Position numbers and translations under genes: made by a program
From: an uncultured Lachnospiraceae bacterium
Lineage (GTDB): Bacteria > Bacillota > Clostridia > Lachnospirales > Lachnospiraceae
Reading direction: 5' to 3'
NCBI GenBank assembly: GCA_910577655.1
Contig: CAJTOW010000119.1
Location: forward strand, 1 to 11,732
Length of the DNA stretch: 11,732 bases
Notes under the pieces: model-generated
Databases searched by the model: none
What the model was told of the DNA's origin: nothing
The model's input: the letters and a program-made list of their open reading frames with translations, nothing else
Shown here: positions 6,904 to 11,732 of the stretch, in pieces
Layout: every line of letters starts with the position of its first letter
How positions within the stretch are numbered: the first letter of the stretch is position 1

Positions 6904-7398
6904 TTATGCTGTACAAAATGCCACAATCTGCCGAGGCGACGTCTGCGCAGGAATGCTTCTTGTGGTGGCGCCATAAATCACCAGAAGCAGCTTTCCTGCC
7001 AGATCACCCCGGAAGGGCTGGCCGTTGGGGAGAGTCAGGGTGGTATTTCCCGACATGTTAAGAATCAGGGTATTGTCGCTGTTGGTCAGCATAGAGTTAA
7101 ATACATCCAGATAGGCGTTGAGCCCATGTGGCGTATAGGCAGCAGCTACCGCCTGGTACTGGGGCGGATAGATCAGGGGAACCGGCGCCTGGGTGTCATA
7201 GAAAAAGGTAACCCGGTCCCCCACCTGGAGAGGACGGTTATTCAGCACATAAGCGGTGGAAGGAAGCAGGATATTCACCGGCCCCTGGTCTTCCGTCACT
7301 ACGCTGATATACAAGGTACAGCCGGAAGTCCGGGTATTGCCGGTTGTCTGGGTGTCAATGTAGGTGATGATTCCCACTGTGGGAGTATAATTGGCCAT
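6904..7398 (-). CDS. Conserved-looking 164-aa protein of unknown function with two similar halves
   Basis: I do not recognise a named family. The protein is polar, rich in Thr, Asn, Pro and beta-forming residues, and has no signal peptide or membrane segment. VGDRVTFFYDTQAPVPLIYP (59-78) and PPQYQAV (78-84) align with AGKLLLVIYGATTRSIPAQ (134-152) and TSPRQIV (153-159), which suggests an internal duplication of a small beta-barrel (OB-like) unit. The start is well supported, with GGAGG six bases before the ATG. The gene stands alone on the minus strand between a convergent metallophosphoesterase gene and a transporter gene that ends about 90 bp upstream. It could be a spore or surface structural protein, but nothing in the sequence proves this. 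The coding call is strong because of the ribosome-binding site and the internal homology. Confidence 0.8.
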   Translation of the reverse strand: MANYTPTVGIITYIDTQTTGNTRTSGCTLYISVVTEDQGPVNILLPSTAYVLNNRPLQVGDRVTFFYDTQAPVPLIYPPQYQAVAAAYTPHGLNAYLDVFNSMLTNSDNTLILNMSGNTTLTLPNGQPFRGDLAGKLLLVIYGATTRSIPAQTSPRQIVAFCTA

Positions 7399-7487
7399 GA
7401 AAAGCCTCCGTCAGCATACGTTACTATAGCTTATGTATACAAATAAAAAATGTGCAACGTCTGCCATATCCCATTAACAGCCGTATT

Positions 7488-8758
7488 CTATTCCACCTTC
7501 TGCATCCTGATCACCCTGAGAATATAAGAGCTTAACAAAAAGCCGATCACGGCAAATACCGCCATAACAATAAATACAATCCTATACCCGGATAATCCTT
7601 CAAAGTTATCGAGAATTGCCCCATAAACCGCATACATAAATGCCCCCGGAAGATACCCCACAAAGGAGCCAATAGACATGGCTGATCCGGTGATATCCCT
7701 GGGTACCTTCACCTCGTCCATGGGTGCGAAGAAAATGGCACGCATGCTGAATACAAAGGCACTGATGGTCAGGGTAACCGCCATACCCATCATGATCCCG
7801 ATGGCCTGATGGGGCAGACACGCAAATACCGCAAGGATCCCGGCCACAATCACGAAACAGATCCGCAGATATCTGGTGGCTGAATGCAGCACCTTATCAG
7901 TAATGAATCCCCCAACCGGTCCACCCAGCATCTTCAGCCCATACTGGTTAATGATGCCATAGACACCCACCAGTGTTGCCGGAAGTGCATAAGCTGCCTG
8001 CAGAAACGGAATAAAATATGTAAGTCCGCAATATACACTGTACACAAAAAATACATTTAAGGACACAAGCCAGATATTCTTGTTTTTCAAAGCACGCAGG
8101 ATGGTTCCGTCCTTCTCCTTTGGCGCCTCCGCCTTCCGGGCAGTCTCTTCCACCGCGCCCTGGTCTGCCGTATCCGGCTCCAGCAGGAAGAATGCAATGA
8201 TCGCAATCACGCCGGCACGATGGAATAAAACAGAATGGCAGCACGCAGACCTGCCGCATTGCTTCCAAAGGCTGAGAAGATACCCAGTGCACAGAATGCG
8301 ACAATCGTATCCATCAGTCCCCGGCCTGCTTCCAGAATTCCGAACATACGTCCCTGTTCATCTTCATTTCCCAACAGACGAACGGTCTTTAGCATGGTGG
8401 GCCAGTACAGCATATCCGCCAGCACGGCCAGCAGACAGTAGATCAGCAAAAAGACCGTATAGGAAGGAAATGTGGAAAGCATCAGTCCGCAGACACAGAT
8501 TCCAAGGAGAGACGCGGGAATCATGATCTTCTTGGAGATCCGGTCCACTACCAGGATCGCTGCCAGAAAACCAAAGGTGGATATCCATCCTGCAATACTC
8601 ATGGCCACACCGATCTGCGTGTGGGAAAGTCCCATAAATTCCTGCATTGGCACGTAAAACGCATCCTTCAGAAATCCCAGCTTGTAGATGGTTCCGGCAC
8701 CTAACATCAGGGCGCCAAAGGATATCCATTTTTTGTCCAGCTTCTTTTTCTCTGTCAT
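7488..8758 (-). pseudogene. MFS transporter, split by a single frameshift
   Basis: Read together, the two frames give a typical major facilitator protein of about 423 aa with twelve hydrophobic segments. The N-terminal half (8758 to 8207) includes GAGTIYKLGFLKDAFYVPMQ and VVDRISKKIM, the latter being the MFS loop between segments two and three. It ends at a TGA (8207-8209) just after ILFYSIVPA. The C-terminal half continues in another frame as IAIIAFFLLEPD and runs to IRMQKVE. One missing base at about 8210-8217 restores a single frame. The ATG at 8758 follows GAGGTG at a good distance; a TTG at 8764 is less likely. It is divergent from the DeoR-type gene and probably imported the substrate of the neighbouring phosphodiesterase pathway. 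The overall pattern recalls YihN-like sugar or phosphate-ester carriers, but the substrate is unknown. A sequencing error would make the gene intact. Confidence 0.85.
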
Positions 8759-8880
8759 GATCAATCACCTCATACTATTTTTTGTACAGTCAGCGCGGTG
8801 CGCCGGGGCGGTCCCTGGGAAACCCACAGACCTGTCTGAACTCTTACAACAGCTGCTTATTGCTTTTTGTGGAAACGGGT

Positions 8881-8960
8881 TTGACATGTGCCTATTATAG
8901 TTGTATTTTTGTGTATTTTCTCGAAAAAGTACTTGCAAATACACATTTTTGTTGTATAGT
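8881..8960. promoter_or_regulatory. Divergent promoter region with candidate DeoR-family operator
   Basis: Two plus-strand promoter matches precede the DeoR-type gene: TTGACA (8881-8886) with TATTTT (8904-8909) after 17 bases, and TTGCAA (8933-8938) with TATAGT (8955-8960) after 16 bases. On the minus strand TATAAT (8894-8899) could serve the transporter gene, though its -35 is poor. A perfect 9-bp inverted repeat, TGTGTATTT (8910-8918) and AAATACACA (8937-8945), lies between the start sites. A related direct repeat, TTTTTGT(T)GTAT, begins at 8906 and at 8946. This placement suits an operator through which the DeoR-type protein represses both directions. The boxes and repeats are seen; the regulator-operator pairing is inferred from the divergent layout. 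Confidence 0.55.
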
Positions 8961-9003
8961 AGATCCCAGGAAACGGATTTAACGACAAAGGAGTGAAGGC
9001 TTT

Positions 9004-9822
9004 ATGTTATCAGAGCAGCGCCACAAAGAGATCTTGAGACTTCTTGCGGAAGAAGGCACCATCAAAACCAGTACATTATGTGAACGATTAGATACCTCCC
9101 GGGAGACTGTAAGACGGGATTTGGAAAGCTTAGAAGAACGGGGCAGGCTGAAACGGATCCACGGAGGCGCCGTGAAGGCAGACCCCGCACCGGAAGCCAG
9201 CGCGGTCTATACGTCCTTTGATCAAAGGCTTCCTTTACATTCCTCTGATAAAGAAGAGGTTGCAAGGGAAGCCGCCAGATACATCTGCGAAGGGCAGGCC
9301 ATTGCCCTGGATTCAGGGACTACATCCCTGGAGCTGGCACGGGTGATCCGGCAGCAGTTCCGCTCCCTGACTGTGGTCACCAACTCCCTTACCATTGCCA
9401 ACGAGCTGGCTGACGCGGAAGGGATCACCCTGGTACTCACCGGAGGGATCTACAATGCGGAGGAGAAGGCATTTCTCTCCGACATGGCTACCCTGATCCT
9501 CTCCCATATCAGTATTGACACCCTCTTCCTGACTACATGCGGAATCTCTGTGGAGCGCGGCATCACCTACCAGCGGACGGACGACATCATCATCCAGTCC
9601 CGGCTGATGGAGGCTTCCGACCGGACCATCGTGATTACGGACAGCTCCAAGCTTGGCGCCAACTCTCTCGTCAAAATGTGCGGCATTGACCGGGTATCCA
9701 TGGTCATCACAGATTCCCACGCACCGGCGGAACGGATCAAAGCCTTTCAGGAAGCAGGAGTCAGCATAGTCATAGCAAATGAAAGAAAGGAACGAGAAAA
9801 TCATGTTACAGAACGATCATAA
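9004..9822 (+). CDS. DeoR/GlpR-family transcriptional regulator
   Basis: A 272-aa repressor with the standard two-part DeoR structure. Residues 1-58 form the winged helix-turn-helix: LSEQRHKEILRLL, then TLCERLDTSRETVRRDLESL and GRLKRIHGGA, the family fingerprint. Residues 75-255 are the DeoRC sensor domain related to ribose-5-phosphate isomerase, with ALDSGTTSLELA (about 100-111), VTNSLTIANEL, LTGGIYN, and DSSKLG. Members of the family sense phosphorylated sugars or similar phospho-metabolites. AAGGAG nine to ten bases upstream supports the start. The gene overlaps the start of the phosphodiesterase gene by 20 bp and is divergent from the transporter, so it likely controls both. It is intact although both putative targets are broken. 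Confidence 0.93.
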   Translation: MLSEQRHKEILRLLAEEGTIKTSTLCERLDTSRETVRRDLESLEERGRLKRIHGGAVKADPAPEASAVYTSFDQRLPLHSSDKEEVAREAARYICEGQAIALDSGTTSLELARVIRQQFRSLTVVTNSLTIANELADAEGITLVLTGGIYNAEEKAFLSDMATLILSHISIDTLFLTTCGISVERGITYQRTDDIIIQSRLMEASDRTIVITDSSKLGANSLVKMCGIDRVSMVITDSHAPAERIKAFQEAGVSIVIANERKERENHVTERS

Positions 9823-10189
9823 ACAGGATGCCCCAAGTGTTCTTCTTATATCAGTAGACGCACTAAAACCGGAATTTGTCTTTGAACAGGAACGGCTGGG
9901 TGTGCATCTGCCCAACATTACAAACTATTTTCTGGAAAACGGGCTGACCGCGCCGGATGGTATGAAAAGTGTCTTCCCCACCTTTACATATCCCTGCCAT
10001 CAGAGCATGATCACCGGAACCAGCCCTGCCACCCACGGTATCGTGAACAACGGCATCTTTGATCCTGACGGAAAGCATCTGGGGGCGTGGCACTGGTTCG
10101 CCAACACCAGGGTCATGACCCTCTGGGAGGCTGCCAGGAAGAACGGCTACTGGTCCGCCAGTGTAGCATTTCCCACCTCTGTTGGATAG
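9803..10189 (+). pseudogene. Type I phosphodiesterase/nucleotide pyrophosphatase, truncated by element insertion
   Basis: Only the first 128 residues remain of what is normally an enzyme of about 400 aa in the alkaline-phosphatase superfamily (NPP type). Residues 13-20 (VLLISVDA) provide the first metal-binding Asp19. FPTFTYPCHQSMITG (59-73) carries the nucleophile Thr62, and THGIVNNGIFD follows as in NPP enzymes. The reading stops after VAFPTSVG with a TAG at 10187-10189, where relatives continue to the second set of metal ligands (Asp, His). These are absent, so the product cannot be active. I chose the ATG at 9803, within the end of the regulator gene, with AAAGGAA upstream. The break coincides with the end of a recombinase-bearing element, so the rest of the gene may lie beyond that element. 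Confidence 0.88.
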
Positions 10190-11732
10190 TTGGAATAGGT
10201 GACTTAGAAAATATCCATTATTCAAGGGTTTCCAATGCCCCTATGAACTTGTAATGGATAGTAAGTCGTTGAGTTTTCTGCCCGTCTATCTCTACGGGTT
10301 CAGAAACAAGAATTTTTTCTATAAGTTGATTGATTATCTTAAAATTGAGTTCTGTTATTCCTGCATAACCGCTTATCTGCTCCGCAAACTGCTCAATGGA
10401 AGATAACTGCTCCCTGTCCGCTATGGCACTTTTTTCAAGTTCCTTTATCTTGGCGGTCAGTTCTTCCTGCTCGCTGTCAAATCGTGCCGACAACATTTGG
10501 AAACGCTTTTCGGTCAGCAGTTCCCTTGTCAAGTCCTCGTACAGTTTGGCATACAGGTTTTCAATCTCCGACACACGCTGTTTACATTGCCTTAGTTCCT
10601 TTTTCTGCTGTTCCCTGTCCGCTGACATTTGGAGATTAAGACGCTCCGCAATATCCGTTACCATAGCTTTCCTGTCGGTCAATGCCTGTCCTGCGTGTTT
10701 CTGAATGTCCGCAAGCACAACTTCGTGAACCGTCCTCGCCTCAATGGTGTGTGATGAACAGCCCTCTTTCCCAAACTTGCGGTATTTGGTACAGCAGTAG
10801 AAAGTCTTGTCTAATACATTGTTCCGCTTTCTTTTCTGCTCGACTTTGGCAAGCATGGCACTCCCACAATCGGCGCACTTGATAACCCCTCGGAAGATGT
10901 TGTCATATCCGCTTGAACTTTCCCCGATAACGGGCGGTCGGCTCTGTAAAATCTTCTGCACATTGTTCCAGCGGTTCTGTTCAATGATTGGCTCATGTGT
11001 GCCATAAATGACTTCACGCTCTGCAAACGGGATATACTGTCTTTTCTTGGAACGCATGGTCTTGGTTGGTTTGTCCGCAACAGTAAGGTTTCCTGCATAG
11101 ACGGGATTGTGCAATATCTGACTGACATAGGCAGTATCCCAGTCATACATTTTTTCCTCGTCCATAAAACGCTCAAACAGTTCCTTTTTGTAGAAACTCG
11201 GCTTGATGACTTTTGCCTTACGCAAGCGGTTACAGATAGTGTGAAGCCCCACGCCCTCCTCGGCGATTGAGAAAATCAGTTCCACAACGGGGGCGGTCAC
11301 TTCATCAATGACAAGGTGGTTATGGTCTTTCTCGTCTTTCTGATAACCGAACGGGGCAGTGGTAGCCATATACTTGCCCTGCATTCTCCTTGCGTGGAGT
11401 GCGCTCTTGATTTTCCTTGACGTGTCCTTTGCGTACATTTCATTGATGATGTTGCGGAACGGTGTAATATCCATTTGTGCGTTGTCTATGGAGTCCACCC
11501 CATCATTGATTGCAATGTACCGCCCATTATGGTTAGGGAAAAATACCTCGATATAAGTACCCGTTTCAAGGTAATTCCTCCCCAAACGTGACAGGTCTTT
11601 TGTGATGAGCGTTGACACTTCCCCGTCCTGTATGTCCTCGATAAGCTGTCGGAAAGCGGGGCGGTCGTAGTTTGTACCGCTGTAACCGTCATCAACATAG
11701 AACTGGCAGTTCAGAAAACCGTTGCGCTTTGC
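10181..11732. mobile_element. End of an integrative element inserted in the phosphodiesterase gene
   Basis: Homology to phosphodiesterase stops at about 10186, and a large serine recombinase gene begins its 3' end 31 bp later. GTTGGA occurs at 10181-10186 and again at 10189-10194, so the junction probably lies in or between these copies. Recombinases of the TnpX/TndX type cross over at a GA dinucleotide, and GA is present at 10185-10186. The sequence inside the element also looks more AT-rich than the regulator and phosphodiesterase genes. The other end and any cargo lie beyond the right edge, so the element type (conjugative, mobilizable or other) cannot be told. Confidence 0.75.
10218..11732 (-). 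CDS. Large serine recombinase, TnpX/TndX-type (partial, N-terminus beyond window)
   Basis: The last 504 residues of a large serine recombinase that integrates and excises a mobile element. The reading frame is open to the right edge, so the catalytic serine near the N-terminus is not visible. The second part of the resolvase domain is seen: DDGYSGTNYDRPAFRQLIED, then TKDLSRLGRNYLETGTYIE with its conserved SRLGR arginines. A Recombinase domain follows (APFGYQKD to YVSQILHNPVYAGN), then a zinc ribbon with CADC (286-289), CC (313-314) and Cys325. After that come a coiled coil (about 380-450) and a DUF4368-like tail ending IDGQKTQRLTIHYKFIGALE. Apparent starts inside the window, such as the GTG at 11618, cut into the catalytic domain and are not real. 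The gene end faces the insertion junction, as in tndX-type elements. Confidence 0.93.
   Translation of the reverse strand, partial: AKRNGFLNCQFYVDDGYSGTNYDRPAFRQLIEDIQDGEVSTLITKDLSRLGRNYLETGTYIEVFFPNHNGRYIAINDGVDSIDNAQMDITPFRNIINEMYAKDTSRKIKSALHARRMQGKYMATTAPFGYQKDEKDHNHLVIDEVTAPVVELIFSIAEEGVGLHTICNRLRKAKVIKPSFYKKELFERFMDEEKMYDWDTAYVSQILHNPVYAGNLTVADKPTKTMRSKKRQYIPFAEREVIYGTHEPIIEQNRWNNVQKILQSRPPVIGESSSGYDNIFRGVIKCADCGSAMLAKVEQKRKRNNVLDKTFYCCTKYRKFGKEGCSSHTIEARTVHEVVLADIQKHAGQALTDRKAMVTDIAERLNLQMSADREQQKKELRQCKQRVSEIENLYAKLYEDLTRELLTEKRFQMLSARFDSEQEELTAKIKELEKSAIADREQLSSIEQFAEQISGYAGITELNFKIINQLIEKILVSEPVEIDGQKTQRLTIHYKFIGALETLE

Noticed and set aside
6895..6925. Bidirectional terminator between the convergent genes
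   Set aside because: Only a weak five-base stem (ATAAG/CTTAT) without a clear T-run was found.
7399..7487. Terminator or promoter between the transporter and the 164-aa gene
   Set aside because: There is an A/T-rich run at 7441-7450 and a TATAGT on the minus strand at about 7421-7426, but no stable stem and no -35 at proper spacing.

Overview
The window looks like accessory DNA from a Gram-positive, gut-type Clostridia genome, most probably Lachnospiraceae. The signs are strong Shine-Dalgarno sites of the GGAGG type, moderately GC-rich coding sequence, a YkuE-type metallophosphoesterase, a DeoR-family regulator, and a large serine recombinase typical of clostridial integrative elements. No rRNA, tRNA or CRISPR array is visible.

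Positions 99-5292 (minus strand) hold a compact defence operon. In transcription order it contains a 413-aa cytosine-5 DNA methyltransferase, a second 523-aa cytosine-5 methyltransferase joined by an ATGA overlap, a 214-aa protein with a B3/EcoRII-N-like DNA-binding domain, and a McrB-like AAA+ NTPase. The NTPase has an EVE-like N-terminal domain and a glycine-rich linker built from 39-bp tandem repeats. The order M-M-(DNA reader)-McrB recalls the two-methyltransferase, McrBC-type restriction systems BsuMI and LlaJI. The expected nuclease (McrC-like) gene is not in the window: McrB is followed at once by two perfect hairpins and then the window edge. Upstream of the operon (5293-5829) is a non-coding, hairpin-rich stretch with a candidate promoter.

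Positions 5811-6009 hold a small inverted-repeat element (MITE-like, TA flanks) with a tandem copy of one end. It sits directly before a 281-aa metallophosphoesterase gene (6052-6897, plus). A convergent gene for a 164-aa protein of unknown function (6904-7398, minus) ends 6 bp away and contains two similar halves.

Positions 7488-10189 are a decaying transport and catabolism cassette: a frameshifted MFS transporter (minus), a divergent regulatory region with a candidate operator, an intact DeoR-family repressor (plus), and an overlapping phosphodiesterase gene that has lost its C-terminal two thirds. The break at about 10186 is the end of an integrated mobile element. The serine recombinase of that element (10218 to the window edge, minus) has its 3' end facing the junction and continues past the right edge.
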